From: Anthostomella pinea
Lineage: Eukaryota > Ascomycota > Sordariomycetes > Xylariales > Xylariaceae
NCBI GenBank assembly: GCA_963556695.1
Contig: CAUWAG010000004.1
Span: 1,922,001-1,986,000, forward strand
DNA length: 64,000 nt
Direction of reading: 5' to 3'
A model generated the notes under the pieces. It ran no database searches. It was not told the DNA's origin and saw only the letters and a program-made list of their open reading frames with translations. The position numbers and the translations under genes were made by a program. Shown piece after piece: positions 33,984-45,115 of the stretch. The stretch's first letter is position 1; the number at the start of each line of letters is the position of its first letter.

Positions 33984-34843
33984 ACCCAGAATAAAATAGC
34001 CTTTCTTTAGGCAGCCTCACTGCATAGCCCGTACTCGCTTTCCCATGCGATGTCTGGTCGTGCATTGGCGACATTCCGTACAACGGTCGTGGTCAGCTTC
34101 TTGCTGACCGTGCCCCATTTTAGGTGGCACAGTCATTCCTCTCTCGGTCTTCGAACGGCTCAGGCATCACCATCATTGTCGCTCGCCAGATATCCCTCGA
34201 TACCGATCCAGCGCAGACGGAACGCTGCGGCTCAGCGCCGACCTTGCCGTTGCCTGCCGTTGCGTGGAATCGATGTCGACCATGATGTTGGCACTCATCT
34301 GGCATCATGGCCCTCCCCCAGATGCCGACGTAAAGCCCTCGATTGTAATACATTATCAAACCAGCCGAAGCACCCAGGCACCATTTGCTGCTCGTGCCCG
34401 AACATCCAACCTGGACATCGGAGCAGCTGACCAAGCCGACAGGAAACCAGGAACCCAGAACAGGGTCGGTTAGCGTGCCGGTCTAGGTAGTCATGCTTCG
34501 GTCTCCGAGTCGCACTTGTGACTTGGTGGACTACCAAGTAAAAGGAAGAAGGAAGACATCGGTCATGGTGCATGTTGCTCAGAAAGTAGCGGATGGCAGG
34601 TGCTATATATATACCTCGAATTCGAAATATGCTCCTGTCGGTTCCATCATCATGGTACTGGCATCAAGTTCCACAGTCCGGCTTTGGTCATCGCTTGGCA
34701 TAGCCATAGCCATAGCCACCCAGCTCGGCAGACGGACCTACAATGACAGATCAGCATAGATGGAAGAAAAGTATTATGATGTCGTCTAATAAACCATCTC
34801 ATTCGTGAACGTTACCTACACACCTCGCCAGCAGCGCGTTATC
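33984..34843. other. Gene-free interval
   Basis: No gene recognised. A GCCATAGCCATAGCCATAGCC hexamer run lies at about 34699-34718. Confidence 0.35.
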
Positions 34844-35182
34844 TCATATCAGGTACAGTGGGCGCCGCATCCAGTGCACCGCGTTCGAAGAGCCTGATAC
34901 ACCACTGCACTGCGGCGGGTCCATGGGTCTGACATCTGTCGCCGCCGTGGGTGGAGGGGTAGATATCGTTGAGAGGGGCGCGACGGCGAGGAGCGTGATC
35001 ATGGCGCACCGGTAGGCCATGAGCCAGGAGAAGTGCGCGACGGAGGCGGCGGGTTCCTCGAGCATGCGCGCGTAGCGCTGGATGAAGAAGATGTGGAAGA
35101 GGAGGTTGAGGTTGAGGTTGAGGGAGCCAAAGTAGATGAAGGTTGAGAGGAGGCGCCAGAACTGGTAGTGGAAGTCCTCTGT
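34844..35182 (-). pseudogene. Derlin (DER1-like) gene fragment
   Basis: The minus strand reads FHYQFWRLLSTFIYFGSLN, then LLFHIFFIQRYARMLEEP and VAHFSWLMAYRCAMITLLA. This is the core of derlins (rhomboid-like ER membrane proteins that help extract misfolded proteins in ER-associated degradation), covering the WRL..F.YFG and RY.R.LEE blocks. The expected upstream exon (N-terminal TM1 with a PP.SR start) is not found in the next 200 bp; the sequence just 5' is a possible splice acceptor (AAACAG near 35181). Downstream the protein diverges into a Thr/Pro-rich tail ending at 34844, lacking the later membrane segments. It is truncated at both ends, probably a relic copy. Confidence 0.7.
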
Positions 35183-38100
35183 TTCTTTGACTTTGACAAG
35201 TCACAACGTACCTTAGGTATCTTGCGTGGACCCTGCGTGCGACTGCGGCTAATTCGGGTAAGGCTGAACAAAGCCGGCAGCCGCGACGAACCGCGTTTCC
35301 CGATCAAAATTTAAAACATTGGAGGCTTGGGAACGGGGGAATTCAAAATTGGATGTCAACGTTGTTCTGGACCCCACACGACCACGACCACGACCGACCA
35401 CGCCCCCGCATCGCAACGATACGCACAGAATATTTCTACGCTTCGCTCGATCGCCTTTGGTCTGCGTTTGGGACACTGTTGAGTTCTCATTGGACGCGCC
35501 GAAGCTTGGAGACTAACCCGCCTTGGACAATCGATATCTACCAGAGGAGAGAAGCACCGGGACGAGGTGGTATGACAGGCACAGGGGGCAAAGGCATAGC
35601 CAGGCACGGTTGCCATGTGAGATTTAGGAATGGTCTGTATTGAAAGAGGAACAAGGGATAGCTGATGGGTGTACCATCCTACTTATATAGGTGGGAAAGG
35701 GACCTCTTGACAGCTATCACATGTGATCCCACAGGATGACACATATACTGCTCACAGCATCATAACAAGGCTAAATACGCCACTGTTATGATACCTTGAC
35801 ACGCCCTCTCAGACGCAGGGCATCACCAAGTTTAAAACTGAGTGACTCTTCTAACATCTGGTGTTTTGAGTGCCACCACCGTATACCACGCCGGCGCCCT
35901 CTGAACATTAGAGCGACCTCTAACCTCAACACACCCTGAAAATCCTCCTGTGCCGCGCCCTCTGACCTCAATACAGCGCGACGACGGCATCACGAAAGGA
36001 AGCGAACACCACGAATACGGCGTTCAGAGAGTCAAGAGACCCTCACGCAACAGGGCATTCGAAGCCATTCAGCATCAAGGAGCCTCCTAGGGCTACTATC
36101 ACTACAACTCGAAGATAAAACAATAGGGACAGAGGTCCCACCACTTGCCAAGTGTCGAAGCCGGATTGAAACTCGAAACGACAGGCCATGTTGACTTGCT
36201 CAGAGATCCGGAGCCAAGCGACCCGGCCACTGAAGGAAGAGCGCTGCCATGCTGACTGGAAAGGCATCTTCATCACGCCTCACAATGCCCCGGTAAGATC
36301 TGCTGGACCGGCTGGGTATACGGTATACCAATGTCAAGGTTTGACAAGAGAGCCTACCTTGCTCGAACACGAGGAGTCAATGACACTACGAGAACATGAA
36401 TAAACGACCTAGGTATACAGACCCATTCAACAGCAGATGTATATGGCTCAAGGTGGAAATGCGAGTTCGCGACACGTTGCTAGGAAGAATGCTGGGAGCC
36501 GTTGCTGCTTTGAGTTAGCCAAATACTACAATGTGAACTTATATATACGCGTGGTGCAAGGACCTGGTCTGAGAAACTAGAAGTCTATTTCATCAAGGTT
36601 GGATTGATCTGTGTAGGCTTCTATAGAGGAGGGAATATGTGTATGTATCCATATAAGGAATGCAGGGTGGTGATTGCCACTCGGGGAGGCCCCTCGCTGA
36701 CGCACGTTGCTGCTTCCTCGGCTGGCGCAAATCGTTCCTGCGATTTGGTGGTACACTGTTGCTATGTAAGGCAAAGCAGGTATTGTATTGATCTCACTGA
36801 GACACACCGTGCCTGCAGGTGGCCCCAGCGGTCTCTAGCACTTTTCAGCTGCCATTGATAGATGTCATGCTTGGTCCAAGGGTCGACGCGAACCAGCATC
36901 GCCGCGCGGCTAGGAGTCGAACCTGGCTTTAGCTCGCGGCTAAACGAGTGATTCGAACCATGGTCGTAGACCGACTTCATTTATTATCAACCTCTTCGAC
37001 CAAGCTTCGCAAGGGAAGATCTCAATAATAGTATGAATCGGTCGACCAACATCGACGCGCGATCGGGAGTCGAACCTGATTTCCGCCTCTAGGACCAAGT
37101 GTTATGGGCAACGACGTCTAAAGGCGGTCCTCTGACTCAGGGTCGAAAAGTCAGGCCTTTGACTGTCGACACAGTCTCGGCTCTGTCAAGGTTTGGTCAG
37201 AGGATTCTCGAGACTGTGGGACGGACGGTGGGAGATGAAGAGTGTGAGATGCAGAGATATGCAGGAGTGAGAGTGAGCTAGGAAAGGCGTTTCGGTCGAG
37301 GGTGAATGATTCGGAATGGGTCAAACGTACCTTAATGACCAGGCGGTCACATATTGTTCCCCTTTCATGTTGCGGATATGGGGGAGATAGGGGAAGGGAA
37401 GAAGGTATGTCAGGAAACAGAAGATGATGCCAGATGGCATGTAGAGTGAGGTGATGAGAGGAAAGGAAAAGAAAAGAGGGAAGCATCTGAATGGCAGGAG
37501 ATGCTTAAATATCTGAGGAGGGTGCACAGGACCCAGGTACTGATTGCAATTGCGGTTGGGACTGCACACTAAGCCCGAAGGGGAACTCCAATTCAATTGC
37601 AGGCAGCTTCTAATTGAGCCAATGAGAAAAAAAGGCAGACAGACATGCACACTGATAGGGTTGCGACTGCAGTTGATGCGGTGGTTCTGAGGTGTCGACC
37701 GGGTGAACGATCTTGATATTGAGGCTCTCAGGGGGCAACGAGTGGGTCTGAGGAATTAGCCAACTAGAATTGTTCTGGCACTCCTATACTCGGCCCAGAT
37801 CAAGATCAGATCTGTGATCGCACCCACTCGCCCCATGGGGAACAGGGTCACTATCAATGAACACCCTTGGTACTCGGATGGCCACCATCAGACTGACTCT
37901 ATGCCACGTAACAGCCCCTAGGGCAATTGTCGTGATCACGTCTGCTCTTTATTCCGAATACCATAGTGGATTTAGTTAACAAGCTCGTTGATGCATTTGA
38001 GCCCCAAGTTGCAAGTTGCAATCTATATCAAGCGTTGTGATGCAGGTCGACGATGTCCCGTCCCAGTACCCTACTTGGAAACACAAATATGTCGTCGGAC

Positions 38101-38210
38101 CTCTGGACACTCGGTATTCTCACCTCACCCGACCATCGTCCAGTGCCGACGCAGAATCACCCGAGCCTTTAGAGCTTTCCAGAGCTTGGAGGGCTTTCCA
38201 TGTACACAAG
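35183..38210. other. 3-kb gene-free interval
   Basis: No supported gene. It includes two tRNA-box-like sequences near 36911 and 37068 (listed separately) and a region at 35780-36060 with repeated GCGCCCTCTGA / CGCCCTCT motifs, possibly decayed repeat DNA. Confidence 0.35.
36905..37085 (-). other. Two tRNA B-box-like sequences, no foldable tRNA
   Basis: GGAGTCGAACC occurs at 36913-36923 and again at 37069-37079; on the minus strand this is GGTTCGACTCC, a B-box match. The two copies share about 20 bases of flanking sequence (CGACGCG and CCTG.TTT). I could not build an acceptor stem for either, so I do not call a tRNA. They may be relics of a tRNA-derived repeat. Confidence 0.3.
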
Positions 38211-39272
38211 TCAGTGAGAACCTTCAACCTTCTTGACGAGGTCCTCCAACTGCTCAGCCACAAAAGTTGGGTTGTCCTTCTGGACGAAGTGGCCACACTT
38301 GGGTGCGATAATAGGCCCCTTCGCCCTATCCCTGTCGGTGAGCCCACAGAGGCCCTCATTGTACTTCTCCCACATGCTGTGCCCCATTGATTAGCCAGAC
38401 GACCATCTGAAAAAAGAAAAGGAGTGATCACTGACGGTTGAGTATACATCGCAGCCATGCCCAGAGGGACCTTCATCATTGCCCACTCCTCCTTCGAGAA
38501 CTGTTCGAGCTCGTGGCCCACAACGGTTATCCAAGGGCCCGCATCCGAAGTCTTCGACCCCTTGAGTTTTGGCCTGGAGGGGTCGGGCAGGATGTTCTTG
38601 ATCTCCCGGCGGTCAAACCCCTCGGGGTTCTTTGCACCTGAAGCAAACACCGTTGTCATTTTGCTGTAGGCGGCCTCGTACTCGTCAAGAGGGGTGCCTG
38701 GCGGCGCCATTTTCTCCAGATCGAAAGATGGGTCCTTGGGGTTGGGCCAGATGCTCGCGTAGTCAGTGTTGCCAGGGTTGGAGTCCAGAAACAGGATTCC
38801 TTCGACGATGGTCGGATACCTAGCCCAGCAAGGGGTCGTTAGTTATGACGCTCACGGAGGGACCGAGGTGCGCCATCTGTTACCTGTCCGCGTATCTTCG
38901 CGCGACGTGTGCACCTATGCTGTTGTTGACAAGACAAATGCGCGAGCAGCGATCAGGGCACAGAGTCCGAACCAACTCGTGGAGGTCGTCGGTGACGTCG
39001 TCAAGCGTGTGGGCATAGCCCGGATCCTTGCTCGGCCAGCTCTCGCGCGGGTCTCTCGGAGAAGCGCCCTGGCCGTAGCGGTCGTACGTGAGGATCCATG
39101 GCTTCGGGGAGACGCTCGACTGCTGGAAGAGGTCGATAGCTAGCTTCCAACCGCCTTGTGGGAGTCCAAGCCCGTTGAGGCAGACGACAAGGAGAGTGCT
39201 TGCCGCATCACCCTGGAAGAGCTCGTACGCCACAGGGGCGTCAGGCTTGGAGGGGAGAGTCACGGTAGGCAT
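38211..39272 (-). CDS. Alpha/beta hydrolase family protein
   Basis: Three minus-strand exons, 39272-38884, 38819-38436 and 38376-38211, give 312 aa. Introns of 64 and 59 bp obey GT-AG, and both junctions restore natural sequence (YADR-YPTIV; YTQP-MWEKY). The fold is indicated by CLNGLGLPQGGW (oxyanion region), LTYDRYGQGAS, then the nucleophile elbow VNNSIGAH with Ser118, and near the C-terminus PKCGHFVQKDNP, which supplies the catalytic His. The elbow is N-x-S-x-G rather than G-x-S-x-G. Such proteins hydrolyse esters or similar bonds; the substrate is unknown. No signal peptide, so probably cytosolic. Confidence 0.82.
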
Positions 39273-40294
39273 GTTGGATCTGACAGATGCCTTCGGCGAA
39301 AGACGGTTTGAGAAGGTACTGTTGTTGCTGATGGGGTTCTTGCTTTTACTTTCAGTCGGAAAGTCAATCGGGCAGTTGAATGTGATCTATGGTAGACCAA
39401 AGGCCCCCGCGAATGAACCCGGTGTTTCCCGGAAGGGCGGCCATCAGATACGGCAGGCAGCGAGATAGTACAAGTCATCTGTTGGGGCTAGGACTCACAG
39501 CCTCACAGGTTGCTACGCCCGCCAACTTCCAAGCACACCGCCCGCCTCAGTCAGCCTGTCAGCCAGGCAGCATGCTCAGGCTCCAACTTGATCGTGGGCA
39601 GAGCGGCGAGCCCCACACCTCAGCCAATCGCGAGCTCGATATCCAACAACGGTATACAGTAGGTGTCCAGGATGGTAATGGTTAGCGGTTCCACATAATG
39701 CGGACCTACTGACAAAGTTCTGATCTATAATTATCTGCAATGGTAATAGGTAGAACTTTACGCGACGGTGACAGACCCGCACCCTCTAGCATGTGGAACA
39801 GCTAACCAATACCATCCTTGCTACAGTACCTGTAGCACCCGGGACCTCCGATCCGAAGCGGGATGACGCGGCAGGAGTGGTACCGCTTGGACTCCCCTGC
39901 CGGGCCTGCCCCCGACCCCAACCCCGACCCCGCCCCCGCTCCCCCCCGTGGCCGCGCCGTTCGGTCGGGTTGCATTTGCGATGGGTGCCGAGATACAATA
40001 AGCGTGGAGAGGCATAGGTACTCAACATGAAAAGAACCTTGCAGACCTTCTATCATGTAGCAATGCCAACTGTGTATATACTGTAGGCGTAGGCAGGGAG
40101 CCGATAGGTAGGATGGTAAAGGCGATCAGCTCGTAACTTACGCCACACTGCTTGCTGGGTGTGCCTTGCGCTCGCTCCTCGTCATATATGCGCCAATATC
40201 GCCATTTCGTACCAAAGATCACAGTAACAGACCCCCCTCCCCTCTCATAACGCCATAGTACCGACTCCAGTCTCCGCGGACAGACAGGCCAGAC
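39273..40294. other. Intergenic with C-rich (G4-capable) tract
   Basis: No gene. 39895-39950 is almost pure C on the plus strand with five or more runs of at least four C, i.e. G-runs on the transcribed-upstream side of the hydrolase gene. Confidence 0.5.
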
Positions 40295-40565
40295 CTATTG
40301 CTTCCCCTGGGCCGGCGGCTGCTGCTGGCCTTGGGACTGGTCTCCGCTTCCGCTCTTGGCCTGTTGTTGTGGTTGTTGTTGGGTGGCTTTCGACTTGGCC
40401 ATCTGCTTCCTACGTGATGCGCACCGTCAGCAGATCCAGAAAAGGAAAGGGAAGAAATGAATGAATGCGGTATGGAGGCAGGCAATGGATGGCATCGTAC
40501 TCCTTGTCCCTGATGTACTGGTTCTCCAGTGCCTTCTCACGGTCGGCTAGTGGGTTCTGGTCCAT
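40295..40565 (-). CDS. Small 59-aa protein with IATP-like N-terminus
   Basis: Two minus-strand exons, 40565-40501 and 40409-40295, separated by a 91-bp intron (GTACGA...ACGTAG). The peptide begins MDQNPLADREKALENQYIRD and continues KEKQMAKSK, then becomes a Gln-rich tail (QQQPQQQ, GQQQPPAQGKQ). The REKALEN.YIR.KE segment resembles the inhibitory helix of the mitochondrial F1-ATPase inhibitor family (IATP), but no mitochondrial presequence is visible and the coiled-coil dimerisation half is replaced by a low-complexity tail. It may be an IATP relative or an unrelated short fungal protein. Correct splicing depends on this intron: reading through it hits a stop soon after. Confidence 0.6.
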
Positions 40566-41597
40566 GACGTAGACTGCGCTATGGATTGACCCTACTGTAC
40601 TGGTGCTAGATGAGACGGCTGCTATAGTACTTATCGTTTCTTTCGGGGGTGTTGCGTGATGTTTGGGTTATCACGTCTGTCGGAGCGAGGAGGTGGACAG
40701 GATGAGGATGAGTCGGGTGCTGTACGAGGGACGATGCTGACGTCACAGTTGCCAGCAGACGTCTTGCCAGCTGCGCATTTTCGCTCTGCCAGCTGGCTGC
40801 GGATGGTGAAATCCCTCTCAGCCAAGTATTCAAAGTGTCCAACGTCTATTCAAAGTGGGCTTCTGACCACTATGTATACATAGACCTGGTGGAAATGGTA
40901 TGGACAGTGGCGAGGTAAAGCGACTACTATATGTGGGAAGATAGAATTGAAGTCAAACGAGCGACTCGGCTGTCCAAGAGCCTTTCTTTACATGCCTGGG
41001 AAGATGTCTACCGTGCTGGAAAAGCGACCACGGACTTGCTTGTATAGCTGATGAAACCGCATGGACTTCCCATGATGACATAACCCGCGATACTCACTTC
41101 CACCTTGCGAGAGGCATTTGTTTCATATTCCTCAGCTGTCGTACACACGAGCCTCCCTACCTAGAATGTATCACGGCACATGGTGGCAGTGATTGCTATA
41201 CCACAAACAGTACCTACTCAAAACCATGACTGGCCTGCCATCACCACGAGCAAACCCATCCATCCCAAGCAGATGCGTCCGCATGAGCAAGCAGAGAAAG
41301 CAACCGATCCCGAACCTCAATGAAACCACCCACGCAGAGCGAGTCACAATGACGGCGCGCACCAAAGATCCATACCTATATATCAACCATCCAATGCCCA
41401 TCTCCAAGTCGATCCAGTAGCCCATCCCAGCCCGTCAAGCCCCCCAAGCCTCGAATGTACAAACGGGAACCCATCCACCCACCCGACCCAATCCAGTCCA
41501 ATCCAATCCAATCCAACCCAATCCAACCCAGGAACCCCAAACCCACACCGACACCATCCCTCCCTCCCTGCCATCCCAACCCAACCCAACCGCAGCC
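40566..41597. other. Intergenic with CCAAT-type pentanucleotide run
   Basis: No gene supported. 41489-41532 is a run of AATCC/CCAAT units just upstream of the one-TM gene. The left part is the promoter of the IATP-like gene. Confidence 0.5.
41489..41532 (+). repeat. (CCAAT)n pentanucleotide tract
   Basis: CCAATCCAGTCCAATCCAATCC and continuing units give about eight CCAAT-type pentamers 65-110 bp upstream of the ATG at 41598. Each is a potential site for the CCAAT-binding (Hap/NF-Y) complex. Confidence 0.7.
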
Positions 41598-41948
41598 ATG
41601 GCCACAGACACATCGCCCAGCATCATCGCCATTGCAACCATCTCCCTCTTCGTCTTCATCGGCTTCGTGGTCTGGGCCTTCCTCAGGTACATCCCGCGCT
41701 GGCTGGCGCAGTTCCGGATCAGGAATCGGAGCGGGACCGAAGAAGAAGCAGGTACAGGGTTGAGCATAGTGACCCGGATCGAGCACCGCGAGTTCGACTG
41801 GCCCGACGGCAGGGGTCGCGGGGCGTATGATATCGAGGTGTCGCGGCCCATAGTGGTGCGGACTGGGTCCAGGCCCGGTAGCGCGGCGCCGGATGCGGAA
41901 CGGGGACGGGACAGGGGAAATGGGCTTGTGGGTTCGAAGAACTACTAG
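41598..41948 (+). CDS. 116-aa single-pass membrane protein, unknown function
   Basis: Single exon from ATG at 41598 (GCC-ATG-GCC context). Residues 9-29 form a transmembrane helix (IIAIATISLFVFIGFVVWAFL) after a short polar N-terminus, followed by basic IPRWLAQFRIRNR, which predicts the C-terminal part in the cytosol. The tail contains VTRIEHREFDWPDGRGRGAYDIEVSRPI and ends in a Gly/Arg-rich segment. I do not recognise a family. The conserved-looking tail and clean start favour a real gene. Its upstream DNA carries a pentanucleotide run with many CCAAT boxes. Confidence 0.6.
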   Translation: MATDTSPSIIAIATISLFVFIGFVVWAFLRYIPRWLAQFRIRNRSGTEEEAGTGLSIVTRIEHREFDWPDGRGRGAYDIEVSRPIVVRTGSRPGSAAPDAERGRDRGNGLVGSKNY

Positions 41949-42360
41949 ATAAATGAGCTCCAGTGATGGGCGTAGCTGGATAGAGTTCCGATTTGGGCTT
42001 GAGTGAGGCTCGCAGGAGAGGACATCATCTGTAAACACTCGGGTGAGTTGACAGAGATCTCGAAGCTGATGTCCCGAAAAGTGTCTAAGGGCGCCGGTGA
42101 GGTCGCAAGTGCCACCTCGTGCATATAATGAAAACGACAGGATCAGTAAACAGCATTTTTGGTATATTTATCTCACCCTTCAGTCAGACCACTAGGTGCC
42201 GCTGATAGTAGGGATAGCCACGCATCTCTCTTCAGATGCTCCAGAAAATTGAGAAAAGAGGGTATCCAGATATCGCGCCCGCTCCCACCACCGCCGGACC
42301 TTCATCCAAGGCCTCCCAATCAACGACCTCCGTAGCCCAATCGAGAAACCGGGAAAGGTT

Positions 42361-43524
42361 TTATACAACCATCTTGTCCAAAATCTTGTGAATACCAACG
42401 TTCTTTCCTCTCCCATCGTCGATGTCGTCCGCCATCTTTCTCGCCCTCTCAACGAGGACATCGACGACCTTCTTGGTGTAGTCGAAGCTGCCAGTGCCCT
42501 CCATATACTTGACGGCATAACGCTTAACCTCATCGTCCGATGTCTTCTGCTTAAGAATGTTCAGGAGTTGCAAATTCGCAGGGTTAGAGCGGATGCTGTG
42601 AATGATGAGGAACGAGAATTTGCCTTCTGTCAGATCTTCGCAAAGGCCCTTGTTCTCGCCGTACTCGGGGCTTGACAGGTTTCTGTAGTCATCCTGGATC
42701 TGAAAGATGATGCCGAGGAGGTTCACGAGGGGAACACAGTCGATCCGGGAGTTGGACTCGGCTTGCATGAGTTTGATGGCCAGACGGAAGAGACCTCCGC
42801 ACTTGTTTCCGACCATCTCGAGATACTCTTCTTCCGTGGGACAAGTAAGGGTGTCTCTCCAGAAGAGGTCCATGCCTTGTCCGCGGTGGAGATTCAGCAG
42901 CTCTTCCGTGTAGACGCTGACGGCTTTCGGGTTCTTCAGCGTTTGTAGTTCTTGTAGGGCGCAGAAGTAGACGTAGTTGGCCGAGTTTATGGTTTGCGCG
43001 GTACCGAAGATACTGTGGGTCACCGGCAGACCACGTCGTAGTACCGAATTGTCCTCGACATCATCGACGAGCAGCGAGGCTGTATGCAGCATGCCGACAA
43101 CCTTGGTGATGACGTCCAAGCTCTCTTGCGGCACGTGCAGCCAGGCATTGAAGGAATTGACCATCAGGGTGCGGAGGTCCTTCCCAGGGTGCGCAAACAG
43201 ATATTCATAAGGGCCCATCAACACCTTTTCCTTCTGCTCGGTCCATGTCTTTCTCGAGGTGAAGTTCAGGTCTTCGGACGCGTAGCGCGCGGGGTCTTGG
43301 GCGGCGGTGGCGTTCATGCCGGTCAAGGGAAGGCGGGAAGCCGAGGAATTCTTGCGGTGTCGGTTGCCCTGACCAAGCCAGTCGGACTCGGGAACGGGGC
43401 GTAGGACAGACTTGACAGGGGGCAGCGGCTGCGGTGTTGTGTAACCTGTCGAGGAGGTTCGGGGAGGAATGGCGTTGGGCGACTGGAGGTTGATGGCGCT
43501 GGCCGTGTTGGTGCTGGATACCAT
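42361..43524 (-). CDS. al-3: Geranylgeranyl pyrophosphate synthase (al-3 type)
   Basis: Single-exon 387-aa trans-prenyltransferase. The first Asp-rich motif is DDVED (154-158) in [15 protein letters not shown], the second DDYRN (278-282) in [20 protein letters not shown], and the last residues before the active site include [10 protein letters not shown]. These bind Mg2+ and the diphosphates of FPP and IPP; the second motif has the DDxxN form usual for fungal GGPP synthases. GGPP feeds protein prenylation, ubiquinone side chains and, in carotenogenic fungi, carotenoids. The N-terminal ~75 residues are Ser/Pro-rich and disordered, as in other filamentous-fungal orthologues. Start at Met 43524. 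Confidence 0.93.
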   Translation of the reverse strand: MVSSTNTASAINLQSPNAIPPRTSSTGYTTPQPLPPVKSVLRPVPESDWLGQGNRHRKNSSASRLPLTGMNATAAQDPARYASEDLNFTSRKTWTEQKEKVLMGPYEYLFAHPGKDLRTLMVNSFNAWLHVPQESLDVITKVVGMLHTASLLVDDVEDNSVLRRGLPVTHSIFGTAQTINSANYVYFCALQELQTLKNPKAVSVYTEELLNLHRGQGMDLFWRDTLTCPTEEEYLEMVGNKCGGLFRLAIKLMQAESNSRIDCVPLVNLLGIIFQIQDDYRNLSSPEYGENKGLCEDLTEGKFSFLIIHSIRSNPANLQLLNILKQKTSDDEVKRYAVKYMEGTGSFDYTKKVVDVLVERARKMADDIDDGRGKNVGIHKILDKMVV

Positions 43525-45115
43525 GGCGGCTGCGTGTGGTAGCTCCGCGGCGGAGCTTTTTCTCGGCAGGGACGGAAGGAGGAGGTACGGGTAGCCGATG
43601 ACCTCGAAGGTTTCGCACTTGATGTTGGCAGGAGCTGGAGTGTTGTTGGTGGTGGGATGGTGGGATGTCCTAGCCGTGCCCTTTATGCGGCTATGTTACA
43701 TTCATACACTCTGCCCGAGCCTCGCAACCAGTGTCAGAACTCAGCCGTAGGATTGATCTAATTGTTCGCCAAAAGTAGCTGCATGTGAGTTTGGATCAAT
43801 GACGTACACAATGTATCTCGTGTATTAAGGCACCAAAGAGAGAGCAGAATGCCCTTTGCTACTCTTATATAATGTAGGGCACAATGACTGACTCAGTGCA
43901 TTCGAGTCAAGGTCGCAGGCTTGGTGGGTGGGTATTAGATGCAGCAAGAGATTTTCCAATGGTTTATGGCGACCAAAATGTCCTGAACCTTTGTTCTCGA
44001 GCTGCCTGGGTTGACTCAAGAGAGAGTGGTGGTGACGATGGTGGCCTGCTGCTTATGGTGGGACGGAAAGGAAACATCCAATGCATGCATGACCTTCTTG
44101 GGTACACAGGACTTAAGACGACTTATAATAGGAGTGAAAGACAGGACTCGGGCTTCGGACACTTGATTAACTGCTTCTGAGGAGGCTGCCTTGGAATGAT
44201 GCCCTCGTGAACGGTCTGTTTAGGTCATGGAGCCGTAATGCGGGTGGAACTGGTTGACCCCGAGCTGCGACCTTCCCGCCTTCTCCCAAATGGCGGACGT
44301 CATGACCGTCATTGTCGCGAGCAGTACAGTGTACATGGCGCCTTCGAAAGTCTCAACAACAACTGAACCTGGGACGTTGCCGGCTACTTGGCGACCATGC
44401 GCGATGTCTGACCGCGTGAAACATATCATATTGGGTATACTAACAGCTGACAAAGGGCTCTAGAAAATGGGAAACCTATCGACTTTGGTTGAATGGAAGC
44501 CGGTGAAGTCGCATGAATCATTCCATGTGACGGGCAGAAGTTCAGACGGACAAGCGCAGGTACTCGATACTTGGCTCGGGTTCAGAGGACCTGGTGTGGT
44601 GGGCTTGGGGAAGCTAGGGCCACCTCTTTGAAGCTGGGCGACCCCTCCTCCGTGGGCGGTTAGCACAGCCAGATGGAAACGTGGCTGGCCCTCATCGATC
44701 GTCTGTGGCTTGCGCCCAGGGTAGCCCGGGAAATCTGGGGATCGATCCCAGCCGTTGCTATGTCAACCCGCTGCTGCTGCCCCACCAAAACCGTTGCAGG
44801 GACTCAGCCCGCCATGCGTCGCATAAACTACAACGCCAGATTGGATCAGGCAATCCATCTAAAGGCGTGCTTCCCTCGAGCTCCTCCTCTGCTTCTCTAC
44901 TTGATCTCTTCTCTCTCAGGAATCCCGACCTCTTTTTCTGATGCCCCAAACTTCTTTCCTTCGTGCAGCTTGTATTATCAGTCCCTCGGCGTTTTCCCAT
45001 TCTTTCTCGTGTACTTTATTTTGCAGCATCATCGCATCCGATCGCATCGCATCCGAACAACACCACCCACCACCACCAACATCCAAACAGAAAGTCCCAA
45101 TCATCACCATTTACA
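43525..45115. other. 1.6-kb intergenic interval
   Basis: No gene recognised. The left part is the 5' region of the GGPP synthase; the right part (44880-45115) is CT-rich and is probably the promoter/5' UTR of the CDC14-type gene. Confidence 0.4.

Noticed and set aside
37059..37085. rRNA-like similarity near GGAGTCGAACC
   Set aside because: Only a short match to the general TTCGA pattern; no extended rRNA similarity.
41376..42038. 220-codon minus-strand frame
   Set aside because: Low-complexity Trp/Gly/Ile repeats arise from the CCAAT pentamer array; antisense to the one-TM gene.
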